A stretch of DNA of 64,000 nt from Epiperipatus broadwayi (GCA_028023455.1 JAQFVV010006825.1:62001-126000), one strand, 5' to 3'; positions 12,923 to 24,339 are shown, counted from the stretch's first letter. Notes: generated by a model not told the origin, from the letters alone. A program made the numbers and translations.

Positions 12923-13090
12923 ACAGAGCACTGACCTATTCCTAGATCTTCATCAAACCGTGAAACCACCTCAAAGAACATCAAACCACATAGGAGTAAG
13001 CGGAACTAGCCATGGAACAAAATTCGTTGCTGAGAATCAACTTCCAAGAGATACGAAGAAACACTTATGGACATACACTGATCAATCAGG
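12923..13090 (+). CDS. Probable internal coding exon, unrecognised protein
   Basis: A 168-base block is visibly richer in G and C than its surroundings and is bordered by an acceptor-like CTGTCCCCAG (ending 12922) and a donor-like CAGG|GTAACA (GT at 13091). Only one of three frames is open, and it is open throughout: one base completing a codon, 55 full codons, then two leftover bases. Its residues look like real protein, e.g. QSTDLFLDLHQTVKPPQ at the start and LPRDTKKHLWTYTDQS at the end, not AT-biased noise. It begins and ends in the same phase. It lacks an internal ATG in frame. I do not recognise the family. It might join the ATG at 9671 and the block at 13325, giving a protein of about 68 residues, but splicing is inferred. 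A repeat-derived origin cannot be excluded. Confidence 0.45.
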
Positions 13091-13324
13091 GTAACAGAAA
13101 CTTTGTTTATTGATTGAACTATAGACATTAGTGAATTTTAAACCTATGTTTAGGATTGAAAAACATTAATGAACTATGACTTACGACAATAGAAGGCAAT
13201 TTTTAGTTAAATATTAATAATGTTTATATCTACATTAATTAATTTTAGTTAAAATACATAAATTATTTGTAGGTTTTAATTTTTCTTCATGAATGGTTTA
13301 GCTAAATTTTAACTAAATTTTCAG

Positions 13325-13343
13325 GAATATTGGGCAAGGGTAA
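13325..13343 (+). CDS. Candidate terminal exon (short)
   Basis: A good acceptor (ACTAAATTTTCAG, ending 13324) precedes GAATATTGGGCAAGGG. Joined in phase to 13090 it adds GNIGQG and a TAA at 13341-13343, with AATAAA near 13389 as a possible polyadenylation signal. Alternatively, GG|GTAAGA could be a donor making this a 15-base microexon. A different frame from 13325 also stays open for 22 codons (starting EYWARVRKDNN) but does not match the phase of the upstream exon. It is uncertain which reading, if any, is used. Confidence 0.25.
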
Positions 13344-14170
13344 GAAAAGATAATAATCCCATAAATGAATCCAAGAGAATGTTATTAGAATAAAATTAAA
13401 AATGATTTAGAAAGCAAAATGAAAAATATTAAGGGTTGAGAAAAGAAAGGGTAGGGGTTTTGTGTTATAACTTATTCCTAATAATAAGTCACTTAGTCCC
13501 AATACCGGTCAAGATTTGGATCGGTTTGGACACTTATTTAAGTAAAAGCGCATGTTCCTTCGAGAACGAAATATATATTGCTCTTCACCTTTGTTTTTTT
13601 TTTTTAATAAAAAAAAAAGAGAGAAAGATTATGTTAGTTGTGTCAAGGGTAGAAAAAAGAGGAAAAAAAGGTAGAGGGGGGTTATTAGTGATTTGTTTTG
13701 TTAATAGTCTTGAATAAAATAAAAATAAACTATAATAAAGCATATCATTGGTTAAAGGTTATGAAAGTGTTTTTGGTTTTTTTTTTTTTGCATTTGTTCT
13801 TTAAAAAATAAAACTTATTATTGTATTAAATCTGTCCATATTGAAATGGGATTGCTGAGAGGAATTTAGCTTGATCTGTCATATGTATACAAATCATCAA
13901 CCGCAAATATAAGATTTTTCTAATTTCACGGTTCTAGGTTCTTTTCCTAGTGGTGCCCTCATATGATAACAATTATAGATTTTCCAATATTTTAAATCCT
14001 CAGCATACAATCATTCAGATATTAAAAACAATTCAACTGTTGGTAAAAAAAAATGAAAATGAATTTTTTAAATTGAATTTTAATTAAAACTTTTGACAGT
14101 TTCAGTGAATTTCTCTGCAGAAGCACTCATTCCATTCAATACATGACCATTTCGTCCTGATATATATATA
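13344..14170. other. AT-rich spacer, no gene confirmed
   Basis: It contains homopolymer T and A runs at about 13600-13620 and 13770-13790, and an open frame at 13436-13717 that I cannot support as a gene. A small hairpin (CTAGGTTCTTTTCCTAG) lies near 13935-13951. Confidence 0.4.
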
Positions 14171-14303
14171 TCATCATCATCATCATAAACCATTATCAAT
14201 CCACTGCAGGATGAAGGTCTCTCCAAGTTTAATCCATCTTCTCCAATCTTTAGCCTCCCTTTTCCACAACACCCTTGCACACTTTCTTATTACATCCATC
14301 CAT
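14171..14303 (-). mobile_element. RTE LINE 3' terminal fragment
   Basis: Reading the minus strand, this runs from ATGGATGGATGTAATAAG through GGAGAGACCTTCATCCTGCA and TGGATTGATAATGG to a (GAT)n tail. It matches the last 135 or so bases of the LINE at 38864-42156. Both ends abut TA repeats. It is a severely truncated insertion. Confidence 0.88.
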
Positions 14304-15115
14304 ATATATATATAATGAGTGTGCTAATAGCTCTTAACAAACTTTTCCAAATATCCCTATCCTCAGGCTGTTTTCTAGCTATTGGTTGTCATCAGTGAAG
14401 TGCTGTGATATTTAGGTATTGCATTAAAAAAAACCAGAACAAGCCCAGCATTTAATTAACTATTAAGTAGAAAACATGTGACTTGATTTCCTTGCAATTA
14501 TATATATATATAATTTACAAATGTGTTCTATATTTAGGCAGAGCCTCATAATAATTATCCTTAAAGAAATACATAAAAGATTTCCCAATTATTACATTAT
14601 AGAACTATATTTTATAAAATTATGAATGACAGCATTTAGAATTTGGAAAAAAATTAAATTAATTATAATTTTTATTTATCAAGAATTATATATGTATTTG
14701 TTTCATTTCTCACACTTGGAATAAAGCAAGCGAAGTTTGCTTAATATAAAAAAAAGATTCTAGATTAATGAAACTTATGACCCATAATTTTGGGGATTAG
14801 CATAGCTAATAAAGGAGTCCTTTGAAACTTGTAAGTTTTGTATTGTCATAGCTCACAATTCAAAATTTAGCTATTATATGAACTCTTACATCTTAGTTAA
14901 ATAAGGAGTTAATAAAAGAAAATTAATTGTTTTAATTTATAAGTGATTTTAAAAGCATTTTAACTTCATTTTCAGTTTAGGTGCATACTTTTATATTTTT
15001 AGAAATCATTATTACCATTACTATACTTTAAATATGCAATCATAGCTATTGAAATGTATTAACACATTTTTTTTTAATATCAATAATCACATTCTTGTAG
15101 TATCAGTAATAGTAA
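14304..15115. other. AT-rich spacer, no gene seen
   Basis: This is AT-rich unique-looking DNA with short (TA)n runs (14501-14512). No repeat match within the window and no convincing reading frame. Confidence 0.5.
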
Positions 15116-15128
15116 TTTTTATATGTAG

Positions 15129-15292
15129 GTAAAAGTAGAAGCAAACACAACCTTAATTCCTCCTTGAAATATCATGAGGAAGATGGCACTACTCATCAGA
15201 GTAGCCAATTTCTGAGTGAGATTGAAGTCATTTATTGCTCTGTAACTAAGAATATACAAATGCCCATTTATCAACTAAAATTGAATAATTAG
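15129..15292 (+). CDS. Candidate coding exon ending in a stop, unrecognised protein
   Basis: After an acceptor-like TTTTTATATGTAG (ending 15128) one frame stays open for 54 codons to a TAG at 15290-15292. Codon 1 (GGT, 15128-15130) spans the putative junction. The residues are varied and hydrophilic, e.g. SRSKHNLNSSLKYHEEDG and QSSQFLSEIEVIYCS, unlike translated AT-rich noise. There is no start codon before residue 44, so it would have to be a terminal exon or a fragment of an old element. A possible donor (CT|GTAACT) lies at 15241. Its phase does not fit a direct join to 13090. I do not recognise the protein. Confidence 0.35.
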
Positions 15293-16450
15293 TTGGGTTT
15301 GCTATAGACCAATGACCTAAAAAAATCCAATCCTGTTAAAAAAAAATTTCAAGTTTACTTAGAATGAATTTGAATTCAGGTTACAAACACCATGCAATCT
15401 TTATACATATAAGAGGATATGCACTAAGAGAATATAACTGAGAAAAAACACAGTTGAGACAGCAATTAATCAAGATGGTGATCAAAAGAGATTATTCCAT
15501 AAGTTAAATGACAAAATTATCAAATAGTTAAAAGACAAGCATGTAATATATATGGGCTTATTTATAGTTCATGGATTGGCTCATATAGTCATTTCAAAAC
15601 TTACCATTAACATGTTTTTATTCATCTAGGTTTTATCTTCGTCTAGATTTAAGATAATGGCTATTAATGATGATGATCTAATATCAATTATTAAAGTTAT
15701 TTCTAGTTTTCCACTACTAAGTTGTATACATTTATATAATTATGATTATATTAATGATATTTTTTTAATTTTCTTTTAGAATTCAGCATTTTGTCTTGTA
15801 TTTATAGTATATATATATATAGCGGTTATAGAATTTCAAATTCTGATTCCAGACAACAGTAAACATCAAACAATTAAATTCATATCTTATCATATTAAAA
15901 ATAAATATTTCTAAACAATTATCTTACTTAATATCTTTTTCTCAATATACAAATATTTTTTTTTCTTTTGCTGTAATAAGTCTTCCTTTCCTTTTAAAAT
16001 CGAATATTTGCAGTTTATTAATTTTACTTTTCATTTTTTAATAAAATATTTGTTTTTGTTGCAAACAACAAAGAAAATAAATAACAAAAAAGATTAATAA
16101 TACACATTGAAAAGAAAGATTGTTTTGAAGAAATGAAATTCTTAAAAACAAAGTCACGAGAAAGCTTTAGATATTAAATTGAAGAGTAAAAAAAATACTA
16201 GCCATTTCAAAACTTTTATATAATGAATATAAAATAAGTAAGCTAAATTTCCAAGTTTTATTATTATGAACAAATATAAATTTTTAAAATGCAATTATTG
16301 CTATAAAGAATGGTAGCGGAATTTACTTTTGAGAGAAAAGTTATGTATAAAAAGTATCTGAACCCCCCAAATATACAATGCTATTGAAGAATCGTAACTT
16401 GATTTTTTTTTTTTTAAAGCCAACTTGTACTTCAAGAATTTACGTATTAG
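15293..16450. other. AT-rich spacer, no gene seen
   Basis: This is AT-rich DNA with a (TA)n run at 15810-15821. No motif or repeat was recognised. Confidence 0.5.
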
Positions 16451-16454
16451 TTTC

Positions 16455-16570
16455 GGCGGTAAGATTTGACATACATATTAGTTTGGCAATATTTATTTTG
16501 AAAAATGAAGACATAACTTTATTTATTGGAAAGATACAAACGTCTACTAACAGGCTTATCTTACACCGCC
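16455..16570. repeat. Small inverted-repeat element (possible MITE)
   Basis: GGCGGTAAGATTTG at 16455-16468 and GGCGGTGTAAGATAAG (reverse strand, 16555-16570) form imperfect inverted ends about 116 bases apart. The arms are more GC-rich than the interior. No clear target duplication is seen. Confidence 0.35.
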
Positions 16571-16821
16571 TAAACTTATAAAGATTTTTTTTATTTTGAA
16601 AAATGCCACTTATAAATTTATTTAGTGGAAATGAAACGAACACCCATTTATGTTTTTTGCGAGAAATGATCTTCCAACAAGTAAACTTTTAACAATCTAA
16701 ATTTATTATAAGTAATAACCAAACCAAAAAAAACCCCATATACATATATTTAACCGTGCAATTCTGTCCATTTACAAAGTGTTATTTGTTAGCATCATTG
16801 CTGTAGACTGAACCTTCTTAC

Positions 16822-16904
16822 CTCGAACCCGGTTCTGTTACGAATGACCACTCTCTTTCGACAATCTTGAACGAAACATCACCATTGTTTGACCTTAAAA
16901 TTAA
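16822..16904 (-). CDS. Candidate internal coding exon on the minus strand, unrecognised protein
   Basis: On the minus strand, GTTGGTTTTGCAG is followed by an 83-base block that ends TTCGAG|GTAAGAAGG, a near-consensus donor. One frame is open throughout and reads RSNNGDVSFKIVEREW then SFVTEPGS, a mixture of residues typical of real protein. The block is clearly GC-richer than its flanks. Further upstream on the same strand, near 17064, another consensus donor (CTTAG|GTAAGTGAGG) occurs, but its sequence would not join in frame, so it could only be a non-coding exon. The GGGTTCGAGG at the 3' end also resembles a tRNA B box, so a tRNA-derived repeat is the main alternative. Confidence 0.38.
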
Positions 16905-17614
16905 CTGCAAAACCAACATTATGACTAATAACTTTTTCCTCATAGCAATATTATGTAATATTCACTCACAAAATTAATTCGTTTCCTTTTTAAAAATTGT
17001 AAATATGTTTAATAATTCGGTCTTTATAAACACAATTGTTTGTGCCGGCAACTTTCATTCCCCGCCTCACTTACCTAAGTATCTTACTGGTAACTTGCTT
17101 ACTATTTTTTTTTTTTTTTAAATGTTTGCATTAAAATGACATATCTTTATTTTTAACGTCAGTAACAAAAAGATAATAATTAAAAACAATTAAGTTTAGA
17201 TGTTGTGCACACATAAGACACAATGAGCTTTGTACATGCTATTGTTAAGTAATCTTTATTATAATAAAAGTTTCTGTTGTTTTGATTTGGGCATGAATAA
17301 AAAAAGTAAACATTAACATTTACCTATTCTCACTATTTGGCATTAATATTTGATTCATTAGTGCAATAATCTCAAACAGCCATTAGAAATTATCAAGAAA
17401 TAGAAAAATTAAAAATTCAAATATTTGGTAAGTTATTTTTTTTTTTTTTTAGTAAATCATTATTAATAACTCCCTTATTAATCAAATGATATTATGAGCC
17501 GTGAAATTTTAAAAGCATAAAACACGTGATTTCAAAACTCCAACAGTTAATTTTAAACCATAACTACAAACTTGTAATCATTTAAAATCCAACAAAAAGT
17601 CAACACAACATTTA
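16905..17614. other. AT-rich spacer with a GC-richer patch
   Basis: The patch at about 17040-17090 carries a consensus minus-strand splice donor (AG|GTAAGTGAGG). The rest is AT-rich, with T homopolymers at 17106-17119 and 17438-17450. Confidence 0.4.
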
Positions 17615-18326
17615 TTCAACAAGTGAATTAAATTGAGAGAGTGCAAATTTCTCAAGCGCTTGTGACTATTAGTAACCAATCAGATCTTAAGCACTGGGAC
17701 AGGGAATTTAATAAGAAAAGAGTGGATTCCACTCTCTTTTATACTTGTCTTTCTATATATCCAAGCCAGTCCAAAGTACTTATATCTGAGAGCCTGAATC
17801 TTAAATATCATCACACTTAATTGACTGAGTTCAAATTATAAACATACAGCGTGAAATCTTTCGATTTACTATGCAGTAGTTTTTCGATGTTATAACTTTG
17901 CAGCAATATATGTAAATAATATTTTATAAAGCGCAGACGGTATTGAAAATTAAATTGAGAGAGTGCAAATTTCTCAAGCGCTTGTGACTATTAGTAACCA
18001 ATCAGATCTTAAGCACTGGGACAGGGAATTTAATAAGAAAAGAGTGGATTCCACTCTCTTCTTTACTTGTCTTTCTATATATCCAAGCCAGTATGTTTAT
18101 AATTTGAACTCAGTCAATTAAGTGTGATGATATTTAAGATTCACGCTCTCAGATATAAGTACTTTGGACTGGCTTGGATATATAGAAAGACAAGTAAAGA
18201 AGAGAGTGGAATCCACTCTTTTCTTATTAAATTCCCTGTCCCAGTGCTTAAGATCTGATTGGTTACTAATAGTCACAAGCGCTTGAGAAATTTGCACTCT
18301 CTCAATTTAATTTTCAACAAGTGAAT
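17615..18326. mobile_element. Foldback element G1 with flanking 14-bp duplication
   Basis: The element (17629-18312) begins TAAATTGAGAGAGTGC and ends with the complementary GCACTCTCTCAATTTAATT. It holds three copies of a roughly 145-bp module: two plus (about 17629-17773 and 17950-18093) and one minus (about 18163-18312). It is flanked by identical TTCAACAAGTGAAT at 17615-17628 and 18313-18326, which I read as a target duplication. Each module contains CCAATCAG and, about 75 bases on, CTATATATCC, a promoter-like spacing. No transposase is encoded. Minus-strand reading frames across the third module resemble those in element G2, but stops interrupt them. Confidence 0.78.
17676..17760 (+). promoter_or_regulatory. 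CCAAT box and TATA-like box in foldback module
   Basis: CCAATCAG (17676-17683) is followed by CTATATATCC (from 17753). Equivalent pairs occur at about 17998/18075 on the plus strand, 18262/18185 on the minus strand, and 24692/24779. The conserved order and spacing in all module copies suggests a polymerase II promoter-like unit, but conservation may simply reflect recent duplication. No transcript is shown. Confidence 0.3.
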
Positions 18327-18687
18327 ATATATATATTTATCGGCAAGCTCTTATTCACATCAATCAATTTAAAATAAATAATACTTAAATGGTTATTAAT
18401 ATCTTATTATTAGTTAAAAATATATATTTCTTCAAGTAATCCCGAATGCAGATTTACATTTAATAAAAATCGAATGACTAATTTTTTTTTTGCGATCACA
18501 TGATAATTTCCATTTTTAACTGTTCATCACTTTCAAATTCATGTACCATCTTTCAATTTTTTTGTTTTTTGTTGGGCATATGATCAACAATACTGCAATT
18601 TACATACAAATATAACTTTACCTATTTTATGTGCCATCTTTCCCTATATATATATATATTAGTTACAGTTTTTTATTTTATTATAAT

Positions 18688-19265
18688 TTGAAAGTTACAA
18701 TGAACTATTTGTTAGTCTGCTTTAGGAATAAGTTTTATTGCCTGATTAATGAGGTTTATTTAAACTCATTGAATTGATAATCTCATTATCTATAGACAAG
18801 TTGTAATCTTTAGTGTCTATGTAAACATACTAAATCATAGATGAGAATGGGTATCCACCTGTATTGTAAAAAGGTTGCCTTAGCAACAGATTGAAATTAT
18901 TGATTGTTTTTGATATTGTTTGAGTATTGACTGCTTTCATGTATTTACATTTATAAACCTATTTAGTCTTGAACATTATTTGCTTTATTACCCAAGTAAT
19001 ACATAGTTCAGTGGAATTTGAAAGTTGTAATGGACTATTTGTTAGTCTGCTTTCAGAACAGATAATATTTGTCTGTTTAATGAAGTTTATTTAAATTTGT
19101 TTAATAATAATCCCTTAACTATAGAAGTTGCAATCTTTAGGGTCTATATAAACATTTTAAACAGATATGAAGATAGGTATCCACTTTTATTGTAAAAAGT
19201 TGCCTTGACAACAGACTGAGATTGCTATTAATATTATTTAAATGGTAATTGCTTTCATATATATA
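18688..19265. repeat. Tandem pair of a roughly 260-bp repeat (family E)
   Basis: Two diverged direct copies lie at about 18688-18960 and 19016-19265. They share GAAAGTTGTAATGGACTATT, TTGTTAGTCTGCTTT, TAATGARGTTTATTTAAA, GGTATCCAC, TTGTAAAAAGGTTGCCTT and ACAACAGATTGA-like blocks in order, and the second ends at (TA)n. The nature of the element is unknown. Confidence 0.75.
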
Positions 19266-19459
19266 TATATAATTAGTTATACTTATCTCAGTGCAGTTTT
19301 TATATTAGCCCAATGCTATAACACCCATCCATCAGCCCAGAATATATATATAATTAAGTTCCAACCAGTAACCACCTAAACATTCACAGTAAATATAGTA
19401 ATCAATATTTCTGACTGCTGTCAAGGCAATCTTCATATCTTTTAATATATATATATATA

Positions 19460-22020
19460 TTGTACCAGTCAAAACATGTTTACATCTAACATGAGTGGGA
19501 ACTCACAAAATGTACTTCAAACCCAGTCAGCAAGCAAAATTTAGGTCAGAGACCAGCCTGAATTCGAACCCACTCTCTTAGCCCCAGATCAAACACCTAA
19601 TGGATAACATAATAGTGATGGCCCATGAGAATTAATCTTAATCCGGCCGACTAGGAAAGCTGAGCAAAACAATGAGACATCTATTAACTATAACTATATT
19701 AAAGTATACATAAGCATTGCTGTAATATGTAGAAGTGGAGGAAAAGGAATTCAAACTACTCAAATAAGTTAGACAATAAAATATAGTTTAATATAATGAA
19801 AAATTATTTATATACATTTATAAATTAAATACATTAGTATGTGCGTGACTGAGCAAGCGGTAGATAATTACATAGTGTCATTCACGCTATTATTCTCATA
19901 TGCTCTTTATTAGCTAAATGGTATATTACAAATAAACACACATCTTTGGTGGGTCCAATATTAAGATGCCAATCGAATATTAGAAAGAATTACGATAATA
20001 CTGCCATTGACACTTTGATTTATGGTTCAGAAACATGGTGACTAACATATATTTAGGGGAATGTTCTGAGATTCATTATGCATATAAGAAAAATTATTTT
20101 CATGCCATTGAGGTCATAAAAATAAACAAAAGACAGTTAAAAGATTATATTTGAACTATGACAAAGATATTTAATGAAAATCATTTTACAAAAAGACGAA
20201 CACTTTATTTTCCCCAAGGCATATAGATACTCTTAAATATAGATATATAAATTACGAAGGTAGGATTGTATATGATTGAAATAAACTTAATTAATAAAAT
20301 AGAAGTAATTGTCATTTATATATATCTTTTAAGAAAAGCTTAATTTTAATATTAGAGCATTAAAACTGGGTCATGAAGCAAAAGAAATAATAATAATAAT
20401 ATGAAGAGGTTTGCGGTGCTGACATAATAGCCTAAAAATAACTAAGAGGAAAGAAATGGTCGTGCTTCTGGATGAAAAACGAAATGGATGGGCATAGCAT
20501 GTGCCAAACTTAGGGGATCACCGCCAGTGGCCTTTTTATATGAAGAAATGCATGGGCATAGCGTGTGCCAGACTTATGGGATCACCGCCAGTGGCCTTTT
20601 TATACGAAGAAAGAATATGCATAGCTTAAGTTCTGGATTTACACAGGGTATAAAATCCAGAATTAAACAAATATATTTTTGTAATAAATAAAATGTTGGC
20701 ACGTAAAACAATCTGGTGAGTGTATTAATTAACAATACGTTATATTTTAAGAGGACGTTAATAAACTTGATTCATAAAGGCTTACTTAAAAAGAAGAAAG
20801 GATTTTTAGAAAATTCAATTTGTCAGATTGTTTTAGATTGACATATTAATAAGCAAGCAGATATATAAATCAAATAATAAATATATATAAATAAATGACC
20901 GCACCAAAATTAAAAAGTTAAGATCATATGAGATAGGATTAGATATAAAGAAATTATTTGAGAGCAAAATTACATTCACAGATATATATATATATATAAA
21001 GGCAAAGTTAAAGAATACATGAGAAGAGATCTTGATAGATTATTTAGACTAAATTGACTATTAGGTGACGGCTTGGAAATTTACCTTGCAATTTTAAGAA
21101 TCCATTTTAAAGTATGGCATGTGCACGGCGATTGAAATGCAAGTACTTCGGTGGCAGGAAACTTCTATTAGCATTCTAAAGTTCTTTTTAGACCTTTCTT
21201 CATTTCATGGCAGCAGGATATTACGGTAGCGGCAGATGATGATCCTGACCCATAGGTTCGAGAAGAATGGTGGATTTACTGCTACAGCATTTGTAAGTTT
21301 CAAGCAAAATGAAATATGTTTATAATACCTCTCTCTAAAAGTAGCTAATCTCCTCTCAATAGTAGTTAATCTCTTCTGTAATTCAAAATTCAGTCATTTT
21401 ATACTTTTTCTTTTATCAGTTGTTTTTGAAGATGCAATTGTAAGATAACGTCCAAAAATAAATTCAAATCTATTTCCAGATTAGAAATAGATTTGACATG
21501 TTTTTAACACAAATAAATCTTTAATCTACTTAATCCCATTTATTTTAAGTAAAACTTTAATTAAAAAAATACCTCCCCAGATTAAAACAATAGTGCTTCC
21601 AACCCCTAATTATTTTTAGACAATTAACAACACTTGCATCTTCCATATTGGATTTTATAAAAAAAATATATAGTTTAATAGAAAAACAAGCAGTTTAAAA
21701 AGAAAAAGTTAAAATGACATATAATAAATATTTAAAAACATCAATATTTTGTTAGTAAGTTTTGCTCCTATATATATATATATTTGAGCCGCATCTATAA
21801 TACTTTAATAAAAAAAAACTAATAATTAATAAAAAGAATTAATAATAATTTTAAAATATGTTATTGAAACATTAAATTTTATAATTTAGGCGTGAATCTC
21901 AAATATATACATGAAATATATATACACGGCAAAAGGAGTGGGATGGGAAATAGGGATTTAAACACAGGTTAGTAGGTAGAAACATGAAGCACAATCTTAA
22001 GCTAAGATTGACTGCTTCAA
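19460..22020 (+). mobile_element. TIR-type DNA element A, copy 1
   Basis: It starts TTGTACCAGTCAAAACATG at 19460, immediately after (TA)n, and ends GATTGACTGCTTCAA at 22020, immediately before (TA)n. The ends are imperfect terminal inverted repeats (TTGTACCAGTCAA against TTGAAGCAGTCAA, 11 of 13 matching). The reverse complement of the whole unit recurs at 25630-28810. Inside are a partial 70-bp tandem duplication near 20488-20640 (ATCACCGCCAGTGGCCTTTT twice) and a LIYGSETW-like peptide near 20018, reminiscent of a LINE C-terminus. No transposase frame survives, so it is either a non-autonomous or a decayed element. The superfamily is not identified; target preference for TA repeats is inferred from the flanks. 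Confidence 0.75.
20488..20640 (+). repeat. Tandem duplication within element A
   Basis: Two copies of a roughly 70-bp unit share GGGCATAGC(A/G)TGTGCCA, CTTAGGGGATCACCGCCAGT and GGCCTTTTTATA. The 67-codon open frame at 20488-20691 is this repeat read through. Copy 2 of the element shows only a rough equivalent at 27625-27760. Confidence 0.75.
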
Positions 22021-23463
22021 TATATATATATATATATAGTAAATAAATTTGGAGATATAACATATCTGATCACTGTGCATAATAACTGCCATATTACATG
22101 AAAATTGACAAAATACTCATGCATTTCAAAAGAAATTTCTTACTTATCTGCCTCAGAGCATTGTCAATGTGCCATAAAAATTCAACAGTAGTTCATTGTA
22201 TAAATATTATATTGGTGACTATCATGTCAGTAAGAGTTTGAATGTTTAATGTTATGGTCATCTTTTATCAATAAGTCTATTCCAATATGGCTATATATAA
22301 TGAAGGCAGAACCAGAGATTTATTTTATTAATACACTTTGATTAAGATATAAACATAGTAATATATAGTAAATAGATTAACACATCTTAAACACATATGT
22401 AAATATATCTGGAGATATAAAAAAAAAATTATGCACAATGGTCATAATTTTTATATTATATAAAACAATTAGCAACACACTACAATAGAAAGCATTTCAA
22501 TAATAATCTCCTTTGTATGTTGTCTTCACTACTATAAAAAAAAGATAATTTATGCATGATAACTAAAACTGACATTATCAAATTTCTTTACATATATTTA
22601 ATTTAGATTAATCTATTTTTTAAATTTTTCTAGGTTTGATTTCTTGATCATAAGTTTATTTAATAAATATAGTCTCTTTTTATATCTTTATTAATATTTA
22701 ATTATGTTGGAGTAAATGATCACACTACTAAATACTCTAGCTTTAATAAGAAGTCAGTCATCATTATTATATTTCTTTAAATCTAACTACTGTTAAATGT
22801 GTGCAAACTATTACTAGTGTTATAGGAAGCTGATAAAGCACATTAATCTTAAAATGCACACACACATGTATATTGCAGAATGGTTTATCAATTTTTTATG
22901 TAGAATAGCATCTATAAAAAAATGTATTATGCACAATTAATGCAACTTATATCTCTTCAAAATTAATTATACATATTCAAAATGCATTGATGTAGTATAT
23001 ATTTGCATATGTAGGTTTGCCTGCATAATGAAGTAGGTTGCTGAGTGCACTTTTGGTGAAGTTCATTATAAACATTATGATAAACTTCATTGAAAGTGCT
23101 CAGCTTTATGTCATAAAGAAGAAAAAAGACATTACACAGATGAACAAACCTGCAAATTTGAATTATGAGTATAAATGAAGGGGAACAATCAATATATATA
23201 TATATATATATGGTACAATTGTGTTGGCAAAGGGTAATATTTCAAAGCTAATTAGAAATAGTCAATAAATTCTATTTAATTTTTTTTTATGTAATTAATT
23301 TTTTTAGATACATAAATGAGAGCTATTTATGTTTGATATTTTCTATTTAGTTAAAGTTAAAAGTGGAGAGAATATAAATGCATAGATTGTTTATCCAGAT
23401 AAATAAAAGACACTCCCAATTCAAATGATTACTATTAGAGTAATAACATTCTAATGCTAATTA
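22021..23463. other. Spacer between inverted element A copies, AT-rich
   Basis: AT-rich DNA with (TA)n at 22021-22037 and 23191-23211. A 63-bp hairpin (GCTGAGTGCACTTTTGGTGA ... complement) lies at 23039-23103. No gene recognised. Confidence 0.45.
23039..23103. repeat. Hairpin, about 29-bp arms
   Basis: GCTGAGTGCACTTTTGGTGA...TTCATTATA pairs with TTATGATAAACTTCATTGAA...GTGCTCAGC across a loop of a few bases. Only a few mismatches are seen. No T-tract or partner gene suggests a function. Confidence 0.6.
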
Positions 23464-23718
23464 ATGATGATACCAAAGGAATTTATAAAAAAAAGAGAGA
23501 GAGAGAAGTTAATAGCTAAAATGAAAAAATGTACAAAACTTGCTTCTGATAACAAAACAAAAGATAAAAAAATATATGCGCAGAGAAATTCAAAACTGGT
23601 TGAGGGTATAAGAAGAAGAAATAATTTCGAGCAGGGTCTTGTCTTGTTCTTTTGGCTGGTGTTTTTCATAGGTTCTGGATATGGAAAATGTCTCTGCCAG
23701 AACTACCTCATTTGCTGA
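23464..23718 (+). pseudogene. Unrecognised 84-codon open frame, possible coding remnant
   Basis: The frame is lysine-rich at the start (a (GA)n stretch encodes KKREREK) and then reads RNSKLVEGIRRRNNFEQGL, followed by a hydrophobic, cysteine-containing tail (LVFFIGSGYGKCLCQNY). The region 23580-23890 is richer in G and C than its surroundings, and a second frame (23652-23861) overlaps. It could be a broken exon or part of an old transposon. No domain is recognised and the (GA)n stretch weakens the case. Confidence 0.2.
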
Positions 23719-24339
23719 ACCAAGGAATCATGTGGGAATGGAAGCTGGGGCATTTGCAGACACTGTATTTTGCCATTAAGAGAACATTCCAAAAAGCTTT
23801 TGAGTCTAGCTGTAAAATAGACCAGGAATGTAAAAATGTTGACAGAAGAAATCAAAGTTAACATACCAATGAACTCTTCAACACAAAAACCATGCATGGT
23901 ATAATCAATGATTTACATAAACCCATGGAACTTACTGGTAAGTTATAATTCATACCCTAACTTGTGTCTGATTCAATGTTTGCAAACTAAACTTAAACTA
24001 CAAGCTTATAATACCAACAGAGACATTAGCTATTTTATTATTCAGGAACTATTTCAGTTATGGCTTATTGAAGAAAAGCTAAAGAAGATTGCAATATATA
24101 TGGTTTGAGTTAATTGATTAATGTTATTATTTGGATGAGCATGTAGATGTTCCTTCTATTTTTATTAATAATTATCATTTAAATGTTTTAATTTGTTGTT
24201 AATATGAACTTCACATTGTATGTTCTTAAATTTTAGTTTATTAGACTTTACTATTAACCTTTTAACCGCTAATTTTATTATTGGTTGTATGAGATAAAAA
24301 TCAAATCTCTTAATTGGCCAACTCAAAATGAAAAAAAAG

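Noticed and set aside
20018-20041. LIYGSETW-like peptide in element A as evidence for a LINE ORF
   Set aside because: Only this short match is present; neighbouring sequence has no supporting RT or C-terminal motif.
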